The notes: generated from the letters alone by a model not told the origin. Shown: positions 52,791-62,850, numbered from the stretch's first letter. The stretch: DNA of 64,000 bases from Thiotrichales bacterium (GCA_026709935.1 JAPOSC010000004.1:186789-250788); one strand, 5' to 3'. Made by a program: numbers and translations.

Positions 52791-53774
52791 TCAGTTCGCA
52801 CCCAGCGCCCGGTAGGCGGCGATGAACTGCGCGCCATCATCGCCGGCCTTGGCCAGCCACTCCTGGACCATGGTCTCCCCGATAGCCTTCAGCTCGGCCA
52901 GCAGCTCCGGGCTCGGCGGCGCGACCGTCATGCCGTTGACGGCCAGCGTCCGCGTCGTTGTCACCTGCGCTTCACGGCTCATGATCCACCCGCGAGCCTC
53001 CGCCTTGGCGGCCGCCTGCATCACCACCGCCTGTGTGTCCGCATCCAGAGCGTTGAAGGCATCGGTGCTCACGATCACCATGTTCTTGTTATTCATGGCG
53101 TTGACGTCATAGAAGTGTGTGGTGAAATCCCATGCCTTGGTGTAGGTGCCGGTGGCGGCGGAGGTCACCATGGCGCTCACCACGCCGGTCGCGAAGGCCT
53201 GCGGAACTTCTGCGGACTGGACCGTGGTGGGAACGGCGCCCATGAGCTCGGCCAGCCGGGCGGTCAGGGCGTTGTAGGCGCGGAATTTCACGCCCTCGAA
53301 GTCCGACGTCGAGCTGATCGGGTTCTGCGCGTAGAGGCCCTGCCCCGGCCAGGGCACGGAGAAGAGCGGCATCAGACCCTGCTTCTTGAGCTTGGCCCGG
53401 ATGAAGGGCAGTGTGAGTTCATATACCTCCCAGGCGGTCATCTGGCCCTGGGACAGGAACGGGATGCCATCGACCTCGAAGAAGGGATCTTCCTTGCCGT
53501 AGGCCGACAACAGGATCTCCCCGACCTGGACCTGCCCGGTCTGCACGCCACGCTTGATCTCCGGCATCTTCAGCAACGATGCGCCGGTGTGCATCGTCAT
53601 CTTGAGCTTTCCGCCGGAGTTCTTCTCGACCTCCTCGACGAATCGCACGATGTTCTGCGTGTGGAAGTTGTTGTCCTTGTACGCGGTTGCGAGATTCCAT
53701 ACGGTTTCGGCCTGCGCTGCGGACAGTCCGGCGGACAGCACGAAACCCAGCAGGGGAATGAACAGTCTCTTCAT
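52791..53774 (-). CDS. dctP: TRAP transporter substrate-binding protein (DctP)
   Basis: A 327-residue periplasmic protein with a signal peptide (MKRLFIPLLGFVLSAGLSAAQA) and GGAG 7 nt before the ATG. DctP marks include KNSGGKLKMTMHTGASLLKMPEIKRGVQTGQVQVGEILLS and the central FEGVKFRAYNALTARLAELMGAVPTTVQSAEVPQAF, which contains the conserved Arg that grips the carboxylate of the ligand. It is divergent from hyuA, which suggests that the TRAP system may import a substrate for the Hyu enzymes; this is by position only. Confidence 0.92.
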   Translation of the reverse strand: MKRLFIPLLGFVLSAGLSAAQAETVWNLATAYKDNNFHTQNIVRFVEEVEKNSGGKLKMTMHTGASLLKMPEIKRGVQTGQVQVGEILLSAYGKEDPFFEVDGIPFLSQGQMTAWEVYELTLPFIRAKLKKQGLMPLFSVPWPGQGLYAQNPISSTSDFEGVKFRAYNALTARLAELMGAVPTTVQSAEVPQAFATGVVSAMVTSAATGTYTKAWDFTTHFYDVNAMNNKNMVIVSTDAFNALDADTQAVVMQAAAKAEARGWIMSREAQVTTTRTLAVNGMTVAPPSPELLAELKAIGETMVQEWLAKAGDDGAQFIAAYRALGAN

Positions 53775-53983
53775 GGCGGTCTCCTTGAACGGTGGTGGGG
53801 ACGGCGCAGGCGGGCGGCGCGTTCCCGTCAGTTCGGTCCCGGCCGAAGCGCACCGATCACGCCCCGTGGGCCGGTTGCTTCAATCTTAGCCGTTGCAGCC
53901 CCGTATTGGGACCGATAACGTTCCGGAACGCGCTCGGCGGCACGGAATGCGCCCCGGAGCGTCAGGCAGTGGAGCGAAAGCGA

Positions 53984-56089
53984 ATGTTCGAAGGACAGGC
54001 ACGCATCGGAGTCGACGTCGGGGGCACCTTCACGGACGCGGTGCTCGAAGTCGGCGACCGTCGGTTCACCTCGAAGGTGCTGACGACCCCGAGGGACCCG
54101 GAGCAGGGCTGCATGCAGTGCATCGAGGAGATGCTGCGCCACGCCGGCCTCGGGCCGGACGCAGTCGGCGTCATCGTTCACGGCACCACCCTCGCCACCA
54201 ATTCGATCATCGAGCGCAAGGGCGCCACCACCTCGCTTCTCACCACGGAAGGGTTCCGGGATACCCTCCAGATGGGCACCGAAGGACGCCCCGATCAGTA
54301 CGATATCAACGTGACGCAACCGGAGCCGCTGGTGCCGAGACGCCGGCGGATCACCGTCGAGGAACGGCTGAACAGCCGTGGCGAAGTGCTGGTTCCCCTG
54401 ACCACGGGAAAGCTCGATGCGGTGCTGCCGATACTCGATGCGGCCGGGACCGAGTCGTTGGCGATCGCCTTTCTCCACAGCTACGCGAACCCCGTCCACG
54501 AGCGCCTGGCGCGCGAGCACCTGTCCCGGTGCCGGCCGGACTGGTCGGTCTCCCTCTCGTGCGAAGTGTCTCCGGAGTTCCGGGAGTTCGAACGTTTTTC
54601 GACCACCTGCGCCAACGCATACGTGCGTCCGCTGATGGAGCGATACCTGACGGCATTCGCAGCGCAGCTCCGGCAACGCGGCTTCGTCTGTCCGCTGCTG
54701 CTCATGCTGTCGAGCGGCGGGTTGACGACGGTCGAGATCGCCAAGGCGTTTCCCGTCCGTCTCGTCGAGTCCGGTCCCGCCGGCGGCGCGATCTTCGCGC
54801 AGGGAATCGCGGCCGCGCACGGGATCGAGAAGGCCGTCTCCTTCGACATGGGCGGCACCACCGCCAAGATCTGCCTCATCGACGACACCCGCGCCCAGAC
54901 CAGCCGCCGCTTCGAGGTGGCCCGGGTGTACCGGTTTCGCCGCGACAGCGGACTCCCGCTTCGCATCCCCGTCATCGAGATGGTCGAGATCGGCGCGGGC
55001 GGCGGCTCCATCGCGGGAATCGATGCGCTGGGCCGCATCGCGGTGGGGCCGCAAAGTGCCGGCTCCGATCCGGGGCCGGCATGCTACGGCCGTGGTGGCC
55101 GCCGGGCCACGGTGACCGACGCGAATCTGGTCATGGGGCGCATCGACCCGGAAGGATTCGCCGGCGGAAGGATGGCCCTGACCACGCGCGATGCACAGGA
55201 CGCACTGATGGCCGATGTGGGGCAGCCCATGTCGGTCTCGCTGGAAACCGCCGCCTTCGGCGTGACCGAAATCGTGTGCGAGAACATGGCCACGGCCGTG
55301 CGCGTCCACGCAATCGAGAGCGGGAAGAACGTGGACGACCGAACCTTGATCGCGTTCGGCGGCGCCGCCCCGCTGCACGCGTGTCAACTCGCGCGGAAGT
55401 TGGGAATCCGGCGGATCATCGTGCCGCGCCACGCCGGCGTCGGGTCGGCAGTGGGGTTCCTGCGGGCGCCGATCTCCTACGAAGTGGTGCGCACCTTCCA
55501 CCAGCGCGTCGATGCATTCGAGGCCGAAGCAGTGAACACCGTCATCCGGGACATGGAGGACGAGGCGAAAGGCTACGTGCGGATGGCCGCGGGACCGGCG
55601 GCGCTGTCGATCCGGCGCCAGGCCTACATGCGGTATCAGGGCCAGGGTCACGAGATTGCCGTCGACGTGCCGAACGGACGGTTCGACGCAAGCGCGGGGG
55701 CCGGCTTGCAGGCGTTGTTCGACGAAGAGTACCGGGCGGTCTTCGGCCGCGACATCGGCACGGTGGCGGCGGCCGAGGTGGTCGCGTGGAGAGTGACCGC
55801 CGGCACCGCGCCGTTCCCCGATCCATTTTCCGGGCCATTTTCCGGGCCAGCGCGGGCGGACGCATCCCGGGGCGCGGCGCCAGCGCCGATCTCGCGACCG
55901 GTTCTGGACCCCGCCTTCGAGTCGCCGGTCGCCTGCGCGGTCCACGACCGGGAGACACTGGAGAGCGGCTTTTCCGTCTCCGGGCCCGCCATCCTGGCCG
56001 AGGACGAGACCTCGACCGTGGTCGACGTGCGGTTCGAGGCCGCTGTTCTTCCCGGCGGAGACGTGGAGCTCAGGCAAAGGGCCCCTTGA
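53984..56089 (+). CDS. hyuA: Hydantoinase/oxoprolinase subunit A (HyuA)
   Basis: A 701-residue protein with an ASKHA-type ATPase fold: GVDVGGTFTDAVLEV at the N-terminus, HGTTLATNSIIERKGATTSLLTTEGFRD, and FDMGGTTAKICLID in the second phosphate loop. HyuA/HyuB enzymes use ATP to open cyclic amides such as 5-oxoproline or hydantoins, or carboxylate ketones in related members. The ATG at 53984 follows GGAG. The partner hyuB begins 150 nt downstream, past a palindromic repeat. Confidence 0.92.
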   Translation: MFEGQARIGVDVGGTFTDAVLEVGDRRFTSKVLTTPRDPEQGCMQCIEEMLRHAGLGPDAVGVIVHGTTLATNSIIERKGATTSLLTTEGFRDTLQMGTEGRPDQYDINVTQPEPLVPRRRRITVEERLNSRGEVLVPLTTGKLDAVLPILDAAGTESLAIAFLHSYANPVHERLAREHLSRCRPDWSVSLSCEVSPEFREFERFSTTCANAYVRPLMERYLTAFAAQLRQRGFVCPLLLMLSSGGLTTVEIAKAFPVRLVESGPAGGAIFAQGIAAAHGIEKAVSFDMGGTTAKICLIDDTRAQTSRRFEVARVYRFRRDSGLPLRIPVIEMVEIGAGGGSIAGIDALGRIAVGPQSAGSDPGPACYGRGGRRATVTDANLVMGRIDPEGFAGGRMALTTRDAQDALMADVGQPMSVSLETAAFGVTEIVCENMATAVRVHAIESGKNVDDRTLIAFGGAAPLHACQLARKLGIRRIIVPRHAGVGSAVGFLRAPISYEVVRTFHQRVDAFEAEAVNTVIRDMEDEAKGYVRMAAGPAALSIRRQAYMRYQGQGHEIAVDVPNGRFDASAGAGLQALFDEEYRAVFGRDIGTVAAAEVVAWRVTAGTAPFPDPFSGPFSGPARADASRGAAPAPISRPVLDPAFESPVACAVHDRETLESGFSVSGPAILAEDETSTVVDVRFEAAVLPGGDVELRQRAP

Positions 56090-56090
56090 T

Positions 56091-56218
56091 CCGGATTTCT
56101 CACCGAGTTCCGGACGAGCATGGAGAGGGTCGAGCACCGGCCTGCTTCGCAGACCTCGTATGTTTCGCAAGGCGAACGCGAGACAGGGCGTGCAGGCGCA
56201 AGCTGGTGAGAAATCCGG
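56091..56218. repeat. Palindromic repeat between hyuA and hyuB
   Basis: A perfect 14-bp inverted pair CCGGATTTCTCACC (56091-56104) / GGTGAGAAATCCGG (56205-56218). Its ends match the GGTGAGAAAT wording at 50.3 kb, so it is another member of the dispersed family. It interrupts an otherwise continuous operon. Confidence 0.88.
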
Positions 56219-56239
56219 GTTGGTGAAGAGGAGCAGGCG

Positions 56240-57976
56240 GTGACCGAAAGGGACGAAATTCGCAATCAGATGGTCTGGAGCCGGCTGATCTCGGCCATCG
56301 AGGAGCAGGCGCAGACCGTAATCCGGACCGCGTTCAGCCAGTCGGTGCGCGAATGCGGTGATCTCTCGGCGGGGGTATTCAACCGGCGCGGACAGATGGT
56401 TGCGCAGGCGGTGACCGGCACGCCGGGCCACGTGAACTCCATGGCCATTTGCATCGGCCACTTTCTCGAAGCGTTTCCGATCGACACCATGCGGCCCGGG
56501 GACGTGTTCGTGACCAACGACCCGTGGCTGTCGGTCGGCCACTATCACGACGTGACCGTGGTGACCCCGGCCTTCTACCGCGGCCGCGCCGTCGGCCTGC
56601 TTGCGAACACCTGCCATATCGTCGACATGGGCGGAAGGGGGTTCGGGCCGGACGCCCGTCAGTGCTACGAAGAGGGGATCAACATTCCCATCATGCACCT
56701 CGCGCGCGGGGGTGTGGTCAACGAAGACCTCATGGGGCTCCTGCGCACCAACGTCCGCAACGCCACGGACATGGAAGGCGATTTCTACGCCATGATGGCC
56801 TGCAACGACGAAGGCGCCCGCCGCCTGGTCGCCATGCTCGAGGAATTCGACCTCGATGACATCGAGACCATCGGGGACTACATCATCGGACGATCCCGGG
56901 ACGCCATCCGGACCGCGATTCGGGCGCTACCCGATGGTCGCTTCCGCCACGCCACCGAGCTCGACGGCTTCGACGAGCCGATCCGAATCTGCGCGGAGCT
57001 GACCGTCGACGGTGACGCTGTCCATGTCGACTACACGGGCTCGTCCCCCGCCAGCCCGTTCGGCATCAACCTGGTCCACAACTTCAGCCTGGCCTATACC
57101 GCATTCGGAGTGAACTGCATCGTCGGCCCCGATGTCCCCTGCAATGCCGGCTCGCTGGAGCCGATCACGGTGTCCGCCCCCCCGGGGTCGATCCTCAACG
57201 CGCTGCGGCCGAGGCCGGTGTCGGCGCGTCACGTCATCGGCCAGATGCTCCCGGACGTGGTATTCGGCTGCCTGGCGCAGGTGGTGCCCGAGCGCGTACC
57301 GGCCGAAGGCGCCGGGGCGATGTGGAACCCGATGATCCGGGGAGGCGCCACCGCGGTCGAACCCGACATCGCAGCCGGGGCGGCGGTGCTTTCGCGGGAC
57401 TACGACGTCATCCTGTTCAACTCCGGCGGCAGCGGGGGGCGACCGGCGATGGACGGTCTCTCGACGACGGCGTTTCCGAGCGGCGTCCGCACCCCCCCGG
57501 TGGAGGCGGTGGAGACATCCTTCCCGCTGCTCGTCTGGCGCAAGGAGTACCGCGAAGGCTCGGGCGGGCCCGGACGCTGCCGCGGCGGCCTCGGCCAACG
57601 CCTCGAAATCGGCGGCGAAGACGGCGCACCGTTCAGCGTCGCCGCCATGTTCGACCGGACGTGGCGCGCCCCCGAGGGCCGGTTCGGCGGCCACGAGGGC
57701 GCTCCCGGACAGGTCCGCCTGAAGTCCGGCCGGCGATTGAAGAGCAAGGGCCGGCAGTCGGTGCCATACAACGACCGCCTGGTGCTGGAGCTTCCGGGAG
57801 GCGGCGGATACGGCGACCCTCGGCAGCGCGACCCGGCGCGGGTCGCCGCGGACGTGGCCGACGGACTGATTTCCCGCGAGGACGCTCGGGAGGTCTATGG
57901 GGTCGTGCTGGTTGCAGACGGGTCGGTCGATCAAGACGCCACCCGATCTCTGCGGGCGGAGTCGAAACGGCTATAA
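56240..57976 (+). CDS. hyuB: Hydantoinase/oxoprolinase subunit B (HyuB)
   Basis: A 578-residue protein starting with GTG at 56240 after GAGGAG. HyuB features are AIEEQAQTVIRTAFSQSVRECGDLSAGVFN, FVTNDPWLSVGHYHDVTVVTPAFYRGRAVGLLANTCHIVDMGG, and the Gly-rich C-terminal ELPGGGGYGDPRQRDP. It pairs with HyuA to form the active enzyme. Length is typical. Confidence 0.92.
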   Translation: MTERDEIRNQMVWSRLISAIEEQAQTVIRTAFSQSVRECGDLSAGVFNRRGQMVAQAVTGTPGHVNSMAICIGHFLEAFPIDTMRPGDVFVTNDPWLSVGHYHDVTVVTPAFYRGRAVGLLANTCHIVDMGGRGFGPDARQCYEEGINIPIMHLARGGVVNEDLMGLLRTNVRNATDMEGDFYAMMACNDEGARRLVAMLEEFDLDDIETIGDYIIGRSRDAIRTAIRALPDGRFRHATELDGFDEPIRICAELTVDGDAVHVDYTGSSPASPFGINLVHNFSLAYTAFGVNCIVGPDVPCNAGSLEPITVSAPPGSILNALRPRPVSARHVIGQMLPDVVFGCLAQVVPERVPAEGAGAMWNPMIRGGATAVEPDIAAGAAVLSRDYDVILFNSGGSGGRPAMDGLSTTAFPSGVRTPPVEAVETSFPLLVWRKEYREGSGGPGRCRGGLGQRLEIGGEDGAPFSVAAMFDRTWRAPEGRFGGHEGAPGQVRLKSGRRLKSKGRQSVPYNDRLVLELPGGGGYGDPRQRDPARVAADVADGLISREDAREVYGVVLVADGSVDQDATRSLRAESKRL

Positions 57977-58161
57977 GCATCCCCCATCGGGTCGGGGAGT
58001 CAACCGATCCGCTGCTTCGTCCGGTGCATCATGACGGCGGAGCTCCGGGATTTCGGCCATCTCCGACCACCCGCCCCGCCCCGGCACGACGGAGCGATCT
58101 ACCAACGGCTGGCGCCGATGGAACGACTACAGGGCCTCGGGGCGGATCGCAGGAAGCGTAT

Positions 58162-58238
58162 TGGCGCGCCCGGAGAGATTCGAACTCCCGACCACCTGGT
58201 TCGTAGCCAGGTACTCTATCCAACTGAGCTACGGGCGC
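58162..58238 (-). tRNA. tRNA-Arg(ACG)
   Basis: On the minus strand the 77-nt sequence folds as a tRNA: acceptor GCGCCCG/CGGGCGC, D-arm GCTCAGTTGGATAGAGT, anticodon loop CTACGAA (anticodon ACG), T-arm GGGAGTTCGAATCTCTC, and encoded CCA (TGG on the plus strand at 58162-58164). ACG reads CGN Arg codons after A-to-I change. Confidence 0.95.
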
Positions 58239-58490
58239 ATGCGAAGCGAGATTATAGCCCGCATTCCTCGCCGGGTTGCCAACCTCCATTTCCCAGCCCC
58301 ATTCCCTGCCGATTCACGGCTGCGATCGGAGATCCGTTGATGTGATCGTCATTGCCGTTGTTGCGTCGACTTTGAGCTCGACCATTTTCGCGGCCAAGAA
58401 CGTGAGTCACCGCCGCAGATTCATTGCCCCGGTGACTCTTCAGACTCCCGGGACCGTTTGCAGATCCGACCTTACCGTCACCACGTCCGG

Positions 58491-59489
58491 TCAGGCCGAC
58501 AGGGTCTGTGCAGCCTGGAACCCGCTGCCCGAAGACGCCGGTCTCTGCAGGCGTTCCGCCGTGAACTTGTCGGTGATCAGGACATCGATGACGCCAATCC
58601 TGAGCGCACCGCGAATCGCTTCTGTCTTCGACTCGCCGCCGGCCAGAGCAATCACCCGGTCGACGTTGCCCATTTCCTCCAGCCGCATACCGATCACGCG
58701 GTCGTCCAGCGGTGTCCTGATCGAGTTTCCATCATCGTCGAAAAATCGCAGGCTGATATCGCCGACGGCACCTGCCTCGGTAACCTCGGTCAGCTCGTTT
58801 GCCGAGAACACGTTCCCGCTGTCGGCAAGCATGCGCGAAGGCTCCACCGCTCCGATGCCGACTATCGACAGTGTGACCTTGCCGAAGAGGTCCATGGTCT
58901 CGCGAATGTAGGGATCGCTGACGAGCACCAGCTTGGCTTCGCGCGACTGGGCAACACCGGGGGCATTCAGGAGACGCGGCTCGGCGCCGGTCAAACGTGC
59001 CAGCCTGGTGGTGAGCTGGGTGGCATGGGTCTGGACGGCCGGGTCGCCCATTCCGCCGAGCGTCTGGACCACATACTTGGCCTTGCCCGGATTCCTGGGG
59101 TGGATGTTGTCCACCATCTTCAGGATCGTCTCGCTCCAGCTCGATACGCCGATGACCTCGTCCGTCTGCAAGGTGACTTCGAGGAACTGAGCCGCCGCTT
59201 CACCGATGCGAGCCATGATCGCTCCGTCACGATCCTCGCTGCATTCGACGACGATGGCTTCCGGCAGATCGAAGCTGTCCCTCAGCCCTGCTTCGAGATC
59301 CGTGTAGATCCCTGGCGGTGCAACGATCGTGGTGCGTACGATTTCCTCATCCAGCGCCCTTTTCAGGGTGCGCGACACGGTCGCTTGCGAAATCCGCAGG
59401 TGCTTGGCGATTTCCGCCTGCCGCCATCCCTCGACGTGGTACATCTGCGCGATCCGAGCGACCAGCCGAAGTTCATTCACGCGCGACAA
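58491..59489 (-). CDS. SorC/DeoR-type sugar-binding transcriptional regulator
   Basis: A 332-residue regulator with an N-terminal HTH (MYHVEGWRQAEIAKHLRISQATVSRTLKRALDE) and a large sugar-phosphate-binding domain (QTLGGMGDPAVQTHATQLTTRLARL; LVLVSDPYIRETMDLFGKVTLSIVGIGAVEPS; DISLRFFDDDGN) typical of SorC proteins. The start is TTG at 59489 with GGAG 7 nt upstream. It should control the sugar kinase, transketolase and permease genes nearby, responding to a phosphorylated intermediate. Transcribed on the same strand as the kinase, 49 nt after it. Confidence 0.9.
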   Translation of the reverse strand: MSRVNELRLVARIAQMYHVEGWRQAEIAKHLRISQATVSRTLKRALDEEIVRTTIVAPPGIYTDLEAGLRDSFDLPEAIVVECSEDRDGAIMARIGEAAAQFLEVTLQTDEVIGVSSWSETILKMVDNIHPRNPGKAKYVVQTLGGMGDPAVQTHATQLTTRLARLTGAEPRLLNAPGVAQSREAKLVLVSDPYIRETMDLFGKVTLSIVGIGAVEPSRMLADSGNVFSANELTEVTEAGAVGDISLRFFDDDGNSIRTPLDDRVIGMRLEEMGNVDRVIALAGGESKTEAIRGALRIGVIDVLITDKFTAERLQRPASSGSGFQAAQTLSA

Positions 59490-59538
59490 GAACCTGCTCC
59501 GTCAATGTGATCAAGAAGCGTTTCGAGCCATGATCCTA

Positions 59539-61011
59539 TCACCCGACAATCGCGGCCCGGGCGACGGCCTGTCGCCAACCCGCACGGATCGCGGTGCGAG
59601 TGCCCGCATCGAACCCCGGTCTCAATGTTGTTCCGTGGCTCTCCAACCCGGCGATGGTGTCGAGGTCCGACCAGAAGTCCACCGCAAGGCCGGCGAGGAA
59701 TGCCGCACCCCGCGCTGAAGCTTCGGTGCTGTCCGAGGTGATGACCGGGCGATCGAGATAGTTGGCCACCATCTGCATGAGATAGGCGTTCCGACTCGGC
59801 CCGCCATCAGCATGCACGCTGCCTATCTCCGCGGAGCTGTGTGCCTCGATGATCTCCACGACATCGCAGACCTGAAGTGCCATGCTCTCGGCGGCGGCGC
59901 GGGCAATGTGGGCCGGACCTGCTCCGAAAGTCAGACCACTGATGACGCCACGCGCATCAGCGTTCCAGTGCGGTGCTCCCAGCCCGACATGCGCAGGAAC
60001 CAGCGTGACACCGAGACTGTCATCGACCGTTTGCGCAAGATCCATGAGCGCATCGACCCCGGAGAGACCCAGCAGTTCTGCTGTCCAGGGCAGGATCGAT
60101 GCGCTGACGAGAATGTTGCCCTCGAACGCATAGGTCGGCCTTCCCCCGAGACTCCAGGCAATCGTGGTCGCGACGCCCTTGGGCGGTGCGGTGAACTCCT
60201 GGACCGTCGTCATGACCGACGAGCCCGTGCCGAAGGTCACCTTGCTGTCGCCGGTACCGAATGTGCCGTGTCCGAACAAGGCGCCGTGGGAGTCGCCGAT
60301 GGCGGAAGCGACGGGAATACCATCGGGGAGGCCGTCCACACCCCGTGTCTCCCCGAAGACGTGAGAACTGTCATGGACATCCGGCAACAAAGCGCGATCG
60401 ACCCCGAACAAGCGGCAGAGCTGATCGTCCCATGCGCCAACTCCGATATCGTAGAGCAGCGTTCGCGCCGCATTGGAGGCGTCGGTGGCATGCGTCCGAC
60501 CAGCGGTGAAGTTCCAGATCAGCCAGGCGTCGACCGTGCCGATGCAGATGCATTCGGGCGCCACCCCCCGGCAATGGTTCTCCAGCAGCCAACCCACCTT
60601 GGTGGCCGGGAACAGTGGATCGAGCGGCAGCCCGGTCTTCGCGATGACCACATCCTCATGGCCCGCAGCGCGCAACGCATCGCAGGCAGCAGAGGAACGG
60701 CGGCATTGCCAGGTAACCACGGGGCCAAGCGGCTCACCCGTGTGGCGATTCCAGGCCAGGATCGATTCCCGCTGATTCGAGATTCCGATGGCTACGATCT
60801 CGGCCTTGGGAGCATTCCTGAGGCAGGTTGTGATGGCCGTGAGGGTGCTCGACCAGATCCGGTCCGCTCCCTGCTCGACCCATCCCGGCCTGGGATAGCG
60901 GGTTTCGACAGCGCAGGCGCCGCCGGCCAGGATCGCTCCATCCTCACGAACCAGAATGGCCTTGGCGTTGGTCGTACCTTCATCAATGGCAAGGATGGCA
61001 CGATGTGTCAT
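59539..61011 (-). CDS. FGGY-family carbohydrate kinase (glycerol-kinase-like)
   Basis: A 490-residue kinase starting at ATG 61011 (MTHRAILAIDEGTTNAKAILV). The FGGY signatures are DEGTTNAKA at the phosphate loop, VTWQCRRSSAACDALR, GTVDAWLIWNFTAGRTHATDASNAARTLLYDI, and the second motif GSVHADGGPSRNAYLMQMVANYLDRPV. The VTWQCRR region resembles glycerol kinases, but the neighbours suggest another polyol or sugar. It begins 1 nt after the transketolase C-terminal subunit stop. Confidence 0.9.
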   Translation of the reverse strand: MTHRAILAIDEGTTNAKAILVREDGAILAGGACAVETRYPRPGWVEQGADRIWSSTLTAITTCLRNAPKAEIVAIGISNQRESILAWNRHTGEPLGPVVTWQCRRSSAACDALRAAGHEDVVIAKTGLPLDPLFPATKVGWLLENHCRGVAPECICIGTVDAWLIWNFTAGRTHATDASNAARTLLYDIGVGAWDDQLCRLFGVDRALLPDVHDSSHVFGETRGVDGLPDGIPVASAIGDSHGALFGHGTFGTGDSKVTFGTGSSVMTTVQEFTAPPKGVATTIAWSLGGRPTYAFEGNILVSASILPWTAELLGLSGVDALMDLAQTVDDSLGVTLVPAHVGLGAPHWNADARGVISGLTFGAGPAHIARAAAESMALQVCDVVEIIEAHSSAEIGSVHADGGPSRNAYLMQMVANYLDRPVITSDSTEASARGAAFLAGLAVDFWSDLDTIAGLESHGTTLRPGFDAGTRTAIRAGWRQAVARAAIVG

Positions 61012-61012
61012 G

Positions 61013-61972
61013 TCATGCCTTTCTCGCGAGCAACTCCATCGCGCTTTGCGCAATGCCTGCGGGAGACATGCCGAATTCGTCCAGCAGGAAGCTCGCAGAA
61101 CCGGTCGGCGCGAAGGAACCGGGGATGCCGAGCCGCTTCATGGGCACGGGCGCATGGTCCACCACTACCTCGGCGACCGCGCTGCCAAGTCCCCCAAAGA
61201 TGGTGTGCTCCTCGCACGTCACGATGGCACCGGTGTCAAGGGCAGCGGCAATGATCCGGTCTTCGTCGATCGGGCGGACCGTGGCCAGGTTGAGGACGCG
61301 GGCCGAGACGCCTCTCCGTGCCAGGAGCTCTGCGGCGGAAATCGCGCGATGCGTGAGAGTGCCGTTGGCGATGATCGTCAGGTCGCTGCCATCGCGCAGC
61401 ATGTCGGCCTTGCCCAGTTCGAACGTGTGGCCTTCAGAGAAGAGATCCGGCACGCCGACCCTGCTGATCCGCAGGAAAACGGGACCCTCGAAAGAGGCCG
61501 ACCACTCGGTGGCGGCAGAGGTTTCGATTCGGTCCGCCGGCGCCACCACTGCGATATTCGGAATGGCGCGGATCCAGGCGAAGTCCTCCGCAGAGTGGTG
61601 AGTCGGTCCCAGCTCCCCGTAGGCCACGCCGGAGCTGATGCCGCAAAGCTTCACGTTTGCGTCGGAGTAGGCAACATCCGCCTTGATCTGCTCCAGCGCG
61701 CGCCCGGTCAGAAAGCAGGCCGCCGCACAGACAAACGGCAATTTCCCCCCGTTCGCGAGTCCGGCGCCGACGCCGACCAGATTCTGCTCGGCGATGCCGA
61801 CATTCACCAGTCGCTCCGGCCATCTTTCCCTGAATGCACCCAGCTTGCTGGAGCCCACCGAATCGTTGCAGACCGCAATAACGTCCGGGTTCTCCGACGC
61901 GATGGCCATCAATGTTTCCGTGAATGCATCGCGGCAATCGTGCAACTCCGTGGACCGGACGCTCAGCTCCAT
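61013..61972 (-). CDS. Transketolase C-terminal subunit
   Basis: A 319-residue protein with the transketolase pyrimidine-binding and C-terminal domains (VNVGIAEQNLVGVGAGLANGGKLPFVCAAACFLTGRALEQIK; YGELGPTHHSAEDFAWIRAIPN; FGGLGSAVAEVVVDHAPVPMKRLG). The Glu of IAEQN activates TPP. The start at 61972 overlaps the stop of the N-terminal subunit (ATGA). The split form occurs in archaea and in sugar-specific operons. Confidence 0.93.
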   Translation of the reverse strand: MELSVRSTELHDCRDAFTETLMAIASENPDVIAVCNDSVGSSKLGAFRERWPERLVNVGIAEQNLVGVGAGLANGGKLPFVCAAACFLTGRALEQIKADVAYSDANVKLCGISSGVAYGELGPTHHSAEDFAWIRAIPNIAVVAPADRIETSAATEWSASFEGPVFLRISRVGVPDLFSEGHTFELGKADMLRDGSDLTIIANGTLTHRAISAAELLARRGVSARVLNLATVRPIDEDRIIAAALDTGAIVTCEEHTIFGGLGSAVAEVVVDHAPVPMKRLGIPGSFAPTGSASFLLDEFGMSPAGIAQSAMELLARKA

Positions 61973-62850
61973 CAGGCGGCCTCCTCGATCTCGGCCCGAG
62001 CAACTTCCAGCTCGACCATTGCCCGTTCGTACTGTTCCCGGCTCGGCACCTTGTGGTGCCAGGCAACGTCGTCCGACATGAACGAGATGCCGTGTCCCTT
62101 GTTGGTGTGAGCAATGACGCACTTCGGCTTGCCGGTCGTGGCGACCCCGGGCGACAGCGCCTTGCAGATCTGCTCCATGTCATGTCCGTCGATCTCCTCG
62201 ACCGCCCAGCCGAATGATTCCAGCTTGACCGCCAATGGAGCGAGGTTGTTGGTGTCGGCCACGCGCGCGCCCTGCTGGAGACGGTTGTGGTCAACGACGA
62301 GCGTGAGGCTGTCCAGCTTGAACTGGGCTGCCGCCATGATGGCCTCCCAGTTGCTACCCTCCTGCAGCTCGCCGTCGCCCGTGATGACAAAGGTGCGCCA
62401 GCTTGCGCGGGAAAGCCCAGCCGCCACGGCCATGCCCACACCGACCGGCAGTCCGTGTCCCAGCGGTCCCGTATTGGTTTCCACACCAGGCACCTTGGTG
62501 CAGTTCGGGTGACCATTCAGCCGCGAACGAGGCTTCAGGAAAGTCGAGATCTCCTCCTGCGGAATGAACCCTCTTTCGGCCAGAGTCACATAGAGCGCAC
62601 AGGCGGTGTGCCCCTTGCTCAGCACCAGCCGATCCCGATTCGGGGCGAGTGGCGCAGCCGGATCCACGTTCAGAACATGGAAGTACAGCGCGGTCAGAAT
62701 GTCGATCACGGACATCTCCCCGCCGATGTGGCCGGCCCCGGCCTCAAAAACAGCCCGGAGATCCCGCCGGCGGATTCTGTTCGCAATCTTGCGCAGTTCT
62801 GTAACGTTCATTTGTTGATTTCGCATATCTATACATATTTGATTAGACAT
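61972..62850 (-). CDS. Transketolase N-terminal subunit
   Basis: A 292-residue TPP-binding half: AGAGHIGGEMSVIDILTALYFHVLNVDP, LSKGHTACALYVTLAERG, GPLGHGLPVGVGMAVAAGLSR and the TPP/Mg2+ motif GDGELQEGSNWEAIMAAAQ. With the C-terminal half it transfers a two-carbon ketol unit. The ATG at 62850 is the most upstream; ATGs at 62826 and 62811 are alternatives and none has a strong ribosome site. It is the first gene of the minus-strand sugar unit and is divergent from the permease gene. Confidence 0.92.
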   Translation of the reverse strand: MSNQICIDMRNQQMNVTELRKIANRIRRRDLRAVFEAGAGHIGGEMSVIDILTALYFHVLNVDPAAPLAPNRDRLVLSKGHTACALYVTLAERGFIPQEEISTFLKPRSRLNGHPNCTKVPGVETNTGPLGHGLPVGVGMAVAAGLSRASWRTFVITGDGELQEGSNWEAIMAAAQFKLDSLTLVVDHNRLQQGARVADTNNLAPLAVKLESFGWAVEEIDGHDMEQICKALSPGVATTGKPKCVIAHTNKGHGISFMSDDVAWHHKVPSREQYERAMVELEVARAEIEEAA

